In this document: positions 17,493 through 25,091 of the stretch, piece after piece | How positions within the stretch are numbered: the first letter of the stretch is position 1 | Layout of the letters: every line of letters starts with the position of its first letter | NCBI RefSeq assembly: GCF_003610405.1 | Contig: NZ_RAQC01000001.1 | Coordinates: 1,798,001 to 1,862,000, forward strand | Reading direction: 5' to 3' | DNA length: 64,000 nucleotides | Source: Microbacterium sp. AG238 | Lineage (GTDB): Bacteria > Actinomycetota > Actinomycetes > Actinomycetales > Microbacteriaceae | Notes under the pieces: generated by a model | The model's input: only the letters and a program-made list of their open reading frames with translations | Database searches by the model: none | Told to the model about the DNA's origin: nothing | Translations under genes and position numbers: made by a program

Positions 17493-19292
17493 GTGACATC
17501 CGCCGCATCCGGTGCCGCCACGGCGGGGACGCCGGTCGCCGCGACCGCATCCGCGCCGCTGCTCGCCGTGCGCGATCTCACCGTGACCTACGAAGGATCG
17601 GATGCCGCGGCGACCCGAGGCGCGTCTTTCTCCATCGAGCCCGGCGAGGTCGTGCTGCTCCTCGGCCCGAGCGGCTCGGGTAAGTCCACGGTCGCCCTGA
17701 CGCTGAACGGGCTGATCCCGCAGTCGATCCCGGCGACGACCGAGGGCACCGTACTCGTGTCGGGCGAGGACGCCGCGACCACACCGCTTCCCCGGCTCAG
17801 CACACGCGTCGGCATGGTCTTCCAAGATCCCGATGCGCAGCTGGTCACCGGCACCCTGCTCGACGAGGTCGCCTTCGGCCCCGAGAACCTGAGGCTGCCC
17901 GTCGACGAGGTACTCGCCCGCAGCGAGCGCGCGCTGCGCCGCATGGGGCTCTGGGAGCGACGCCACGAGAACCCCGACCAGCTCTCCGGCGGCGGCCGCC
18001 AGCGCCTCGCGATCGCGTGCGCGCTCGCCATGGACTCGCCGCTTCTCGTGCTCGACGAACCCACCGCGAACCTCGACCCCGAGGGAATCGAAGACGTTTA
18101 CGCTGCACTCGGTGAGATCGCCGCCGCGGGCGACCGGGCGATCCTGCTCGTCGAGCACAACCTCGACGCCGCCATCGGGTTCACCGACCGCGTCGTCGTC
18201 CTCGACCACGACGGTCGCACGATCGCCGACGGTCCGATCGACGCGGTGCTGCGCGAACGGGCTGCCGAGCTGCACGAGATCGGGGTGTGGCTGCCGGTGT
18301 CGACCCTCGCGGCCCTGCGCCTGCGCGAGGCGGGCTATGTGCTCGAGCCTCTCCCCCTGACGCCGGAAGAGCTGCGCGCGGGGCTCGAGGCAGCGGCATC
18401 CGGTGACGAGAATCGGACGATCACGCCACCGTCGGCGGCGACCTCCGATTCGGTCCGAGTTCCGCGTGATTCTCCGACGCTCGCACCGACGCCGGTGGTC
18501 TCGGTGCGCGACCTGACGCTCCGCCGAGGCCGGGCGACCGTGCTCCACGACGTCGATCTCGAGGTCGCAGCCGGCGAGTTCGTCGCGATCGTCGGCGCCA
18601 ACGGGGCCGGCAAGACGAGCCTCATCCAGGCGATCGCGGGAGTCGTCCGCGGCCCGCGCGGGCGCATCGACCTCGGCGGCCTCGATCCGAACCGGGCCGA
18701 CCCCCGCACGGTCGCCGAGCGCGTCGGTTTCGTCTTCCAGAACCCCGAGCATCAGTTCGTCGCGCATACGGTCTTCGACGAGCTCGCCCACGGTCTGCGC
18801 CGCCAGCGGATCGCCGACGACGAGGTGCGCGAGCGCGTCGACGGGATGCTGCGCCGCTTCGGCCTCGAAGCGCACGCCCACCGGCATCCGTTCCTGCTTT
18901 CCGGCGGTCAGAAGCGCCGCCTCTCGGTCGGCACGGCCCTGATCGCCGGCGCCCCGGTACTGGCTCTCGACGAGCCGACGTTCGGCCAGGACCGAGCCCG
19001 CGCCGACGAGCTGCTGCACGTGCTGCGCGACCTCAACCGCGACGGCACGACCATACTCGTCGTCACCCACGACATGCAGCTGGTGAGCGAGTACGCCGAG
19101 CGCTGCGTCGTCGTCGGCGACGGCCGCATCGTCGCCGACGGACCGACCGCCGACATCCTCGGTGACGACGACCTGCTGCGCTCGGCTGCACTGCGGATGC
19201 CGCCGCTTCGCCGCGCCCTGCACGGGCTCGATGCGTTCCCGGAGCTGTCGGGCGTCGCACGCCTGCGCGACCTGCCGGGGGGAGCGCGGTGA
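17493..19292 (+). CDS. ECF transporter duplicated ATP-binding protein
   Basis: A 599-residue fusion of two ABC ATPase domains. Domain 1 has Walker A GPSGSGKST (58-66), signature LSGGGRQRLAIA and Walker B LLVLDEPTANLD. Domain 2 has Walker A GANGAGKTS (about 369-377), signature LSGGQKRRLSVG and Walker B VLALDEPTFGQD. An Ala/Thr/Pro-rich linker lies between. This is the YkoD-like double ATPase that powers energy-coupling-factor importers. Its stop overlaps the GTG of the T-component gene (GTGA). The signature loop of domain 1 (LSGGG) differs from the usual LSGGQ, which is tolerated in ECF ATPases. An IdeR-like box precedes it. Confidence 0.93.
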   Translation: MTSAASGAATAGTPVAATASAPLLAVRDLTVTYEGSDAAATRGASFSIEPGEVVLLLGPSGSGKSTVALTLNGLIPQSIPATTEGTVLVSGEDAATTPLPRLSTRVGMVFQDPDAQLVTGTLLDEVAFGPENLRLPVDEVLARSERALRRMGLWERRHENPDQLSGGGRQRLAIACALAMDSPLLVLDEPTANLDPEGIEDVYAALGEIAAAGDRAILLVEHNLDAAIGFTDRVVVLDHDGRTIADGPIDAVLRERAAELHEIGVWLPVSTLAALRLREAGYVLEPLPLTPEELRAGLEAAASGDENRTITPPSAATSDSVRVPRDSPTLAPTPVVSVRDLTLRRGRATVLHDVDLEVAAGEFVAIVGANGAGKTSLIQAIAGVVRGPRGRIDLGGLDPNRADPRTVAERVGFVFQNPEHQFVAHTVFDELAHGLRRQRIADDEVRERVDGMLRRFGLEAHAHRHPFLLSGGQKRRLSVGTALIAGAPVLALDEPTFGQDRARADELLHVLRDLNRDGTTILVVTHDMQLVSEYAERCVVVGDGRIVADGPTADILGDDDLLRSAALRMPPLRRALHGLDAFPELSGVARLRDLPGGAR

Positions 19293-20107
19293 GCGCGACG
19301 ACGAGCACCGCGCTCGACCCCTACGCTGCAGCACCGGCCTCGCGTCGGCTGCTGTTCCGGCTCAATCCGCTGGCGAAGCTCGCGGCGCCCCTCCCCGCGA
19401 TGGTCGCCCTCATCTTCACGCGCGATCTCGTCACGCCGCTCGCTCTCCTCGCACTCGCGTACGGGGTGCTTCTCCTCGGGGCGCGGTGGACGGTTCGCAC
19501 CGTTCTGCTGCTCGCGGTCGCCGTGCCCATCGGCATCCTGATGGTGGGAGCGGGGATGTCGCTGTGGGTCGACGCGTCGCGCGTGGCCGACACACCCGTG
19601 CTCCTGCAGCTCGGCGGCTGGAGCCTGCACGCGGGAGCGTTGCAGATCGGCATGGCCACCGGGCTGCGGCTGGGCGCGATCGCCGCACTGGCGTTCATCG
19701 CGGGGCTCACCACGACCGGACCCGATCTCGTCCGCGCTACCGTCCAGCAGCTGCGTGTGCCCTACCGCGTCGGGTACACGGCACTCGCGGCGTTCCGGTT
19801 CGTGCCGCGCTTCGGCTACGAGCTCGAGCTCATCCGGCAGGCCCACCGCGTGCGCGGGGCACACGGCGGGCGCGGCCCGTTCGCCGCGGTCGCCCGATGG
19901 GGCGGGTACGTCGTCCCGCTGCTGGCCGGCGCCATCCGTCACGCTGAGCGAGTCGCGCTCGCGATGGACGCGCGTGCCTTCGGCGCCCACCGCGACCGCA
20001 CCGAGCGGCACCTCGTGCCGTTCCGGCGTCGCGACGTCATCTTCGTCGCGGGTTTCTGGCTCGTCTCGGCCGCGATCCTGTTCGCTCTCTTCCCCTGGGC
20101 CGCGTGA
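19289..20107 (+). CDS. ECF transporter T component (EcfT)
   Basis: A 272-residue membrane protein with five or so hydrophobic segments. The C-terminal half carries the coupling-helix motifs of EcfT proteins: FRFVPRFGYELELIRQAHRV and IRHAERVALAMDARAFGAH (an A-R-A/G type motif contacting the ATPases). It forms the scaffold that binds S components to the ATPase pair. The GTG overlaps the stop of the ATPase gene. After its stop comes a palindromic repeat, then the siderophore-interacting protein. Confidence 0.92.
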   Translation: MSATTSTALDPYAAAPASRRLLFRLNPLAKLAAPLPAMVALIFTRDLVTPLALLALAYGVLLLGARWTVRTVLLLAVAVPIGILMVGAGMSLWVDASRVADTPVLLQLGGWSLHAGALQIGMATGLRLGAIAALAFIAGLTTTGPDLVRATVQQLRVPYRVGYTALAAFRFVPRFGYELELIRQAHRVRGAHGGRGPFAAVARWGGYVVPLLAGAIRHAERVALAMDARAFGAHRDRTERHLVPFRRRDVIFVAGFWLVSAAILFALFPWAA

Positions 20108-20121
20108 TGCGGACCGCACCC

Positions 20122-20185
20122 CGTCGACTCGCCACATATCGCGGATGCGGGAGCGCCGGCATCCACGTTTCTCGGCGAGTCGACG
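20122..20185. repeat. Palindromic repeat, family B copy 1
   Basis: CGTCGACTCGCC (20122-20133) pairs perfectly with GGCGAGTCGACG (20174-20185); inside, GGATGC pairs with GCATCC. A second copy in the same orientation lies at 21752-21812. It separates the EcfT gene from the SIP gene. Confidence 0.8.
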
Positions 20186-20222
20186 AGGCCGCACGGGGAT
20201 CTCACTCCCGGAAAGGATGGGC

Positions 20223-21134
20223 ATGACCCGCAACCTCGTCAAGCCGGCGACGCCCGGACTGGTGCGTCTGGACGTGCTGCGCGCCGAACGCCTCGCCCCG
20301 CACTGGATGCGGGTGACGTTCGGCGGCGGCGGCATCGACCGGTTCGTGCCGCTCGGGTACGACCAGTGGTTCCGCCTCTTCCTGCCGCTCGGCGGTGATG
20401 AGGCCCTTGAGCGCATCCCGGCGAAGGCCAACAAGCTGTTCGGTTACCTGAAGTACCTCCGCATTCCCGAGGGCGAGCGGCCGGTCATGCGCAATTACTC
20501 GGTGCGGGCGTTCCGGCCGGCGGGGCCGTCGGGCGGCGCCGAGATCGACGTCGACTTCGTGCTGCACGGCTCGGGACCGACCGCGGGCCCCGCCTCGCGC
20601 TGGGCGTCGCAGGCTCACGCGGGCGAGAGCGTCGTCATCATCGACGAGGGGCTGCGGTTCAACCCCGAACGAGGTGTCGATCGGGTGCTCCTCGTCGCCG
20701 ACGAGACGGGGGCGCCGGCCGTCGCCTCCATCTGCGCGTCGCTGCCGAAGACGGCATCCGGCATCGCCCTCATCGAGGCTCCTTCGGGCGACGACGTCCT
20801 CGACTTCGAGGCCCCTCCCGGGATCGAGGTGCGGTGGCTCGTCCGCGAGCCGCATGCGAAGCCGGGGTCGGCCGCCCTGACGGCTCTGGGCGAGCTCGGC
20901 GCAGGCACGTTGCCGGCGCATCCCCTGCACGCATTCGTCGTGGGCGAGCAGTCGCTGCCGACCACAGCCCGACGGATGCTCATCGCCGACCACGGCATCC
21001 CGAAAGAGCAGATCAGCTTCGTCGGCTACTGGCGCGCGGGCGCAAGTTCGCCGACTCCGAGGTCGCAGGCGACGGACGAGCACGACCCCTTCGACGCGAG
21101 CCGGGGCTCGGCGGAATCGGGGGCGTCGGCATGA
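20223..21134 (+). CDS. Siderophore-interacting protein (FAD-dependent ferric reductase)
   Basis: A 303-residue SIP-family flavoprotein. VMRNYSVRAF is the FAD-binding R-x-Y-S motif; VDFVLHGSGPTAGPASRWA and VVIIDEGLRF follow; the C-terminal SIP domain has VLLVADETGAPAVASI, HAFVVGEQS and ISFVGYWRAG. Such proteins use NAD(P)H to reduce iron in ferric siderophores inside the cell and so release it. AAAGG lies six bases before the ATG at 20223, which I prefer to ATG at 20217. The stop overlaps the next ATG. Presence after an ECF importer and an IdeR box links the transporter to iron. The final 25 residues are a disordered acidic tail. Confidence 0.92.
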   Translation: MTRNLVKPATPGLVRLDVLRAERLAPHWMRVTFGGGGIDRFVPLGYDQWFRLFLPLGGDEALERIPAKANKLFGYLKYLRIPEGERPVMRNYSVRAFRPAGPSGGAEIDVDFVLHGSGPTAGPASRWASQAHAGESVVIIDEGLRFNPERGVDRVLLVADETGAPAVASICASLPKTASGIALIEAPSGDDVLDFEAPPGIEVRWLVREPHAKPGSAALTALGELGAGTLPAHPLHAFVVGEQSLPTTARRMLIADHGIPKEQISFVGYWRAGASSPTPRSQATDEHDPFDASRGSAESGASA

Positions 21135-21709
21135 GCGCCTCGCCCCGGTCGCGCGCCTCGCGTGCCTCACGCGTCTCGACGGCGTACCTGCTGACCTGCG
21201 CCGCGATCGGTGTCGCCGCGAGCGCGTTGCTCGCGCCCGCCTGGATCGCGTCGACGACCCTGTTCCTCACGGTGCCGTTCGCGACCGTCGCGATCGCGGG
21301 GCTGTGGGTGCTCCCCGCCGTCATCGCCCTCAGGCTGCTGCAGCGGCCGGGCGCAGGGCTGCTCGTCGGGCTGATCTCGGGACTCGTGCTCGCGCCGTTC
21401 TTCACCGTCGGATCGGTCGCGACGATGCTGTACTGGTCGTTCTTTCCCGAGCTGCCGTTCCTCGCGACGCTCTACCGGCGCTGGAACACCTGGCTGCACT
21501 ACGCGGGCGCCGCGATCATCGGCGCGACGTATCCCGTCTTGGCGGCGCAGTCGTTCGACCTGTGGAGCATGGCCACGCCCGTCCTCATCGGGTTCGTCGC
21601 CCTGTGCATCGCGAGCTGCGTCGGAGCGACGTGGCTCGGCATCCTGATCGGCGACCGCCTGCGTGCCGCGGGCGTCGCGACCCTGGCCCGCCGCCGCGCG
21701 CCCGCCTGA
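21131..21709 (+). CDS. ECF transporter S component-like membrane protein (second copy)
   Basis: A 192-residue membrane protein with about six hydrophobic segments (FLTVPFATVAIAGLWVLPAV, AGLLVGLISGLVLAPFFTV). It resembles the S-like protein at 16876 in its first segments and in the closing D-R-L-R-A-A-G-V-A-type tail. Its ATG overlaps the SIP stop (ATGA), so it is co-translated with SIP. I infer a substrate-capture subunit using the same ATPase/T core, possibly for a siderophore or another iron compound. No known S-family signature (ThiT, BioY, RibU, YkoE) is certain. Confidence 0.7.
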   Translation: MSASPRSRASRASRVSTAYLLTCAAIGVAASALLAPAWIASTTLFLTVPFATVAIAGLWVLPAVIALRLLQRPGAGLLVGLISGLVLAPFFTVGSVATMLYWSFFPELPFLATLYRRWNTWLHYAGAAIIGATYPVLAAQSFDLWSMATPVLIGFVALCIASCVGATWLGILIGDRLRAAGVATLARRRAPA

Positions 21710-21751
21710 CCCTGCCCGCCTGCCGCCCCGTTTCTCCCCCGTCCCCCTCCA

Positions 21752-21812
21752 TCGACTCGCCACGAAGTGCGGATGCGCGGGGGGCGGGCATCCGCACTAT
21801 CTGGCGACTTGA
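21752..21812. repeat. Palindromic repeat, family B copy 2
   Basis: Outer arm TCGACTCGCCA (21752-21762) pairs with 21802-21812 at 9 of 11 positions; inner arm AGTGCGGATGC (21766-21776) pairs perfectly with GCATCCGCACT (21788-21798). It lies between the second S-component gene and the convergent vanY gene and may serve as terminator. The SIP-S cassette is thus bracketed by two copies. Confidence 0.8.
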
Positions 21813-21828
21813 CGCGGGGAAGGGGGGC

Positions 21829-23022
21829 TCAGTCGGCGTAGGTCGGGGCGGGCGGCATCCCGAAGAAGTCTTCGAGGGTGCGGTAGCCGCCGTCGGCGTA
21901 CAGGGCGGCGAGCTCGGAGCCGATGTAGCGCAGGTGCCAGGGCTCGTACTCGTACCCGGTCGTGTCGGTGAGTCCGTCGGGGTACCGGATGATGAATCCG
22001 AAGCGGTGCGCGTTCGCGGCGACCCAATCGGATTGCGCGGTGCCGCCGAACTGCTCGATCGCCCCGCACCCGCCGTCGCACGCGACCACATCGACGGCGA
22101 GGCCGGTCTGGTGCTCGCTGTGCCCGGGACGGGCGCTCGTGAGGTCGGCGTTGCTCTGGCCGAGCTGTCCCACGTAGTTGCGGTACGTCGACACCTGGAA
22201 GTCGTACGAGCGGAAGCCGCTGTTGACCCCGATCGTTCCCGCACCCTCAGCCTGCGCGGCGGCCGCGAGCTGCGAAAGGGCCGCCGCTACGTCCGCGCGC
22301 ATGTGCCCGCCGCTCGTCCGCTCCACGCCCTCGGCGCGGGCTTGCGGCTCGGGCCAGTAGTCGATCGGGTCGAGGGCGTTGAGCTTGTTGACCACGACCC
22401 AGGTGCGCCCGGCCTCGTGCAGGTCGACACAGGGAGCAGTTCCCGCCGCAATCGCGGAACGGAACTGCTCGGCCCCGCCCGCCGCGGCGAAGACCTCGGC
22501 GTCCGAGCCAGATGCGAGAGCCTGCGTGAACCCCGGGGAGGTGCAGATGTCGCCGGGGGTGGCGGCATCCGTCGTGGCCTCGTCGACGGAAGGGGCGGGG
22601 GCAGCGTCGCCGGACTGGGCGGGTGCGGGAATGGTCGATGCGTTGGGCACGACCCCCGCGGGGTCGCCGAGGAGCGCGGCGACCGGATCGGCGGGCACCG
22701 CATCCGACCGGCTGAGTGCGGAGGTGATGCCGGCGGTGCCGGCGACGACGAGTCCGACGAGCGCGAGTGCGGCAGTGGCCGCGACGGCTCGGCGGCGGAC
22801 ATAGACGGATGCCGGCAGGCGCACGGACGACGTCATGACCTCGGGGCCGGTGAAGCGGCCCTCGACCGCCGGAGCGGCTGCGGGGTCCTCGTGCGAGCGG
22901 GTTCCGGCGGCAGACCCGCTTGCGGCGCGCTCACGCAGCTCGCGTCTCGATGGCAGGGGTCGCGTCGCCGGCGACCGCTCGCGTCGCGAGCGACGCGTCT
23001 CGGGCTCGGTCGGGTGCGCCAC
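21829..23022 (-). CDS. D-alanyl-D-alanine carboxypeptidase, VanY/M15B family
   Basis: A 397-residue single-pass membrane protein. A cytoplasmic Arg-rich N-terminus (about 60 residues) is followed by one hydrophobic helix (AATAALALVGLVVAGTAGI), a Pro/Ala-rich stalk and the extracellular M15B peptidase. Zinc motifs SEHQTGLAVD (S-x-H-x-x-G-x-A-x-D) and EPWHLRYIG are complete, as is GVNSGFRSY. The enzyme trims terminal D-Ala from peptidoglycan peptides. The GTG at 23022 is chosen as the last start before the divergent radical SAM gene; the longer frame up to 23319 would overlap that gene. Vancomycin resistance is not implied. Confidence 0.88.
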   Translation of the reverse strand: MAHPTEPETRRSRRERSPATRPLPSRRELRERAASGSAAGTRSHEDPAAAPAVEGRFTGPEVMTSSVRLPASVYVRRRAVAATAALALVGLVVAGTAGITSALSRSDAVPADPVAALLGDPAGVVPNASTIPAPAQSGDAAPAPSVDEATTDAATPGDICTSPGFTQALASGSDAEVFAAAGGAEQFRSAIAAGTAPCVDLHEAGRTWVVVNKLNALDPIDYWPEPQARAEGVERTSGGHMRADVAAALSQLAAAAQAEGAGTIGVNSGFRSYDFQVSTYRNYVGQLGQSNADLTSARPGHSEHQTGLAVDVVACDGGCGAIEQFGGTAQSDWVAANAHRFGFIIRYPDGLTDTTGYEYEPWHLRYIGSELAALYADGGYRTLEDFFGMPPAPTYAD

Positions 23023-23075
23023 GCCACCATTCTGCCCTGCACGCCCGCCGCCTGCCGGTTGACGCCTCGCGGCAA

Positions 23076-23104
23076 TTGACAATGCTTCGAATCTCTGTTC
23101 GAAT
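23076..23104 (+). promoter_or_regulatory. Promoter with LexA/SOS-like box before the radical SAM gene
   Basis: TTGACA (23076-23081) and TCGAAT (23099-23104) are 17 bases apart and six bases precede the ATG. Between and over the -10 lies TCGAATCTCTGTTCGA (23087-23102), which matches the actinobacterial LexA site TCGAAC-N4-GTTCGA at 11 of 12 fixed positions. A LexA-bound box here would block transcription until DNA damage. Inferred from sequence. Confidence 0.7.
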
Positions 23105-23110
23105 CTTCTC

Positions 23111-24175
23111 ATGCGATGGCAGGGACAGCAGATGGGCGTGGCGGATGCCGCTGCCCTCCCCGGCCTCGAGACGCTGAACGGCCTCGTGCGTTCGGTCACG
23201 ACGCCGGAGTTCGCGGGCGTGACCTTCCACGAGGTCATGTCGCGATCGGCGCTCAACCGAGTGCCGGGCCCGTCGGCGATGCCGTTCGACTGGACGGTCA
23301 ATCCGTACCGGGGATGCACGCACGCCTGCGTCTACTGCTTCGCCCGTGGCACGCACGAGTACCTCGACATGGATGCCGGGGCCGACTTCGACTCGCAGAT
23401 CGTCGTGAAGCTCAACGTCGCCGAGGTGCTGCGTCGCGAGCTCTCGAAGTCGGGATGGGCACGAGAGCAGGTGGCTCTCGGAACCAACACCGACCCCTAC
23501 CAGCGGGCTGAAGGGCGCTACCGCCTCATGCCGGGCATCATCACGGCTCTGGCCGACAGCGGCACGCCGTTCTCGGTGCTGACGAAAGGCACACTGCTGC
23601 GGCGTGACCTGCCGCTGCTCGCCGAGGCTGCGCGTTCGGTGCCCGTCGATCTCGCGATGTCGATCGCCGTGCTCGACGAACCGCTGCGCCAGCTGCTCGA
23701 ACCCGGCGCGCCGACATTCGCTGCGCGGCTCGACACCGTGCGCGCTGCGAGTGCCGCGGGTTTCCGGGTGACGGTGTTCCTCATGCCGATCGTGCCGCAC
23801 CTCACCGATTCGGTCGAGGTACTCGACGATGCGCTCAGCCGGATCGCGGATGCCGGAGCCGCTCGCGTCGTCTACGGCGCGATGCACCTGCGGCCGGGCG
23901 TCAAACCGTGGTTCCAGCAGTGGCTCGCGCGCGAACGACCCGACCTGGTGCCCGTATACCGCGGACTGTATCCCGGAGCCTCGGTGCAGGCACCGCAGGG
24001 CTACCGGCGGATGCTGGCGGCACGAGTTCGACCCCTGCTCGCGCGGCACCGGCTTCGCGGCGGGCTCGAAGAAGAAGAGGCGCAGCCCAGCACCCGGCGG
24101 TTCCGCCCGGGCCCGGTCGTCACGACCGCGCGAGGTCGCGCCGCCGCCGCGGCATCCGTTCCGACGCTCTTCTGA
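23111..24175 (+). CDS. Rv2578c-family radical SAM protein
   Basis: A 354-residue radical SAM enzyme. The cluster motif is CTHACVYC (Cys69, Cys73, Cys76), as in spore photoproduct lyase-like and Rv2578c proteins, with NPYRG before it. VALGTNTDPYQRAEGRYRLM and SVLTKGTLLRRDLPLL are family hallmarks. The enzyme should cleave S-adenosylmethionine to make a 5'-deoxyadenosyl radical in the cytoplasm; the substrate is unknown, with DNA repair suggested for the group. The C-terminal 70 residues are Arg-rich (YRRMLAARVRPLLARHRLRG), as expected for a nucleic-acid binder. A LexA-like box overlaps the promoter, which fits a damage-response role. Leaderless start likely. Confidence 0.88.
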   Translation: MRWQGQQMGVADAAALPGLETLNGLVRSVTTPEFAGVTFHEVMSRSALNRVPGPSAMPFDWTVNPYRGCTHACVYCFARGTHEYLDMDAGADFDSQIVVKLNVAEVLRRELSKSGWAREQVALGTNTDPYQRAEGRYRLMPGIITALADSGTPFSVLTKGTLLRRDLPLLAEAARSVPVDLAMSIAVLDEPLRQLLEPGAPTFAARLDTVRAASAAGFRVTVFLMPIVPHLTDSVEVLDDALSRIADAGAARVVYGAMHLRPGVKPWFQQWLARERPDLVPVYRGLYPGASVQAPQGYRRMLAARVRPLLARHRLRGGLEEEEAQPSTRRFRPGPVVTTARGRAAAAASVPTLF

Positions 24176-24192
24176 CGCCGTTCTGACGCAGG

Positions 24193-24855
24193 TCAGGAGG
24201 CGAGGCCTGCGTGCACGGCCAGAGCCACCTCGCGAGTCGAATCCGCCGTGGCGATCGACCCGCCGCCGACGGTGACCCATGCCGGTCCGTCGAAGACGTA
24301 CGTCACCGCCGTCGTGACATCACCGTCCTCCAGCTCGCCCGCAGAAAAGACACGCGCGGATCCGACTGTTTCCTCAGAGAAGGTCGCCGAGGCATCGCGA
24401 AGTGCCGCGATCAGGCTGGACCCGTCATCCGGTGTCCGCGCGACCGCGATCGACACCGCTTGGCCTGAGTTCGGCACGCCCCACAGGCACGCCGTCGCGT
24501 CTTCGGCTTCGACGAGCGCCTGCTGGGCGGCGGGTCCGATCGGCTTCCAGGTATCGGTCGTGTCCGCGATGAACGCGATCTCCGGGCCGAAGTCGGCCTG
24601 CACGACTGCGACGTCCACCTGTTCTTCGCAGGGCGGAAGGTCGAAACCGTCCGGGATGCCGGTGGCCGCGGCCGTGCCCGACTGCTCCGGAGTCGCCGCG
24701 GTCTCGGGCTCGGTTGGGCTCGGCACCGTGGAAGTGCTCGTCTGAGCCGCGCCGGTGGGCGTGCCCTCCGGTTGCGCACCGCAGCCCGTGAGCGCGAGCA
24801 TCGACGCGACCGAAGCGGCGACGGTGAGAGGGGAGCGTTTCCGTGTTCGACGCAT
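24193..24855 (-). CDS. Putative lipoprotein, unknown function
   Basis: A 220-residue protein with an Arg/Lys n-region, hydrophobic core and lipobox (LALTGC, Cys about 25), then a Ser/Thr/Pro linker and an extracellular domain. The mature domain has two Cys (PPCEEQVDVAVV and ATACLWGVPNSGQAVSIAV) that may bridge; the layout resembles DUF3558-like surface lipoproteins, but I would not assign that family. It is convergent with the radical SAM gene, the stops being 17 bases apart. Confidence 0.7.
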   Translation of the reverse strand: MRRTRKRSPLTVAASVASMLALTGCGAQPEGTPTGAAQTSTSTVPSPTEPETAATPEQSGTAAATGIPDGFDLPPCEEQVDVAVVQADFGPEIAFIADTTDTWKPIGPAAQQALVEAEDATACLWGVPNSGQAVSIAVARTPDDGSSLIAALRDASATFSEETVGSARVFSAGELEDGDVTTAVTYVFDGPAWVTVGGGSIATADSTREVALAVHAGLAS

Positions 24856-24922
24856 GCTCTTAGTCCAGCGGCATCCGGTGGCGAACGGAACCCCGTCGCG
24901 ACATCGCTCACGCGTCGCTATC

Positions 24923-24938
24923 GTGCCGCCAACAGGCT
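24923..24938 (+). repeat. Solitary half of the family C palindromic repeat
   Basis: GTGCCGCCAACAGGCT differs by one base from the left arm of the copies at 49068 and 49255 and is followed by the same CAG. No matching right arm is visible in the 150 bases after it. Confidence 0.5.
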
Positions 24939-25026
24939 CAGACCCGGATCGGGGTCGAGACCGCGGCCTCGACGACGCCTCATCCTGCGCACGGCGCGCG
25001 AAGCGGGAGAGGCGCGCGGCACGGAA

Positions 25027-25076
25027 ACGCCCCGCGGCGCGCCACGACCGTCGGGTCGCAGCGCGCGGCGGGGCGT
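25027..25076. terminator. Strong hairpin after the helicase gene
   Basis: A 16-base arm (25027-25042) pairs with 25061-25076 at 15 of 16 positions. On the minus strand it follows the helicase stop by 16 bases and ends in GGGGCGTTT, so it probably terminates that transcript. Confidence 0.7.
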
Positions 25077-25091
25077 CGGCGGGGCGTCGGA

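Noticed and set aside
21829..23319. Longer VanY frame starting at 23319
   Set aside because: It would overlap the radical SAM gene and its promoter; the extra residues are not conserved-looking.
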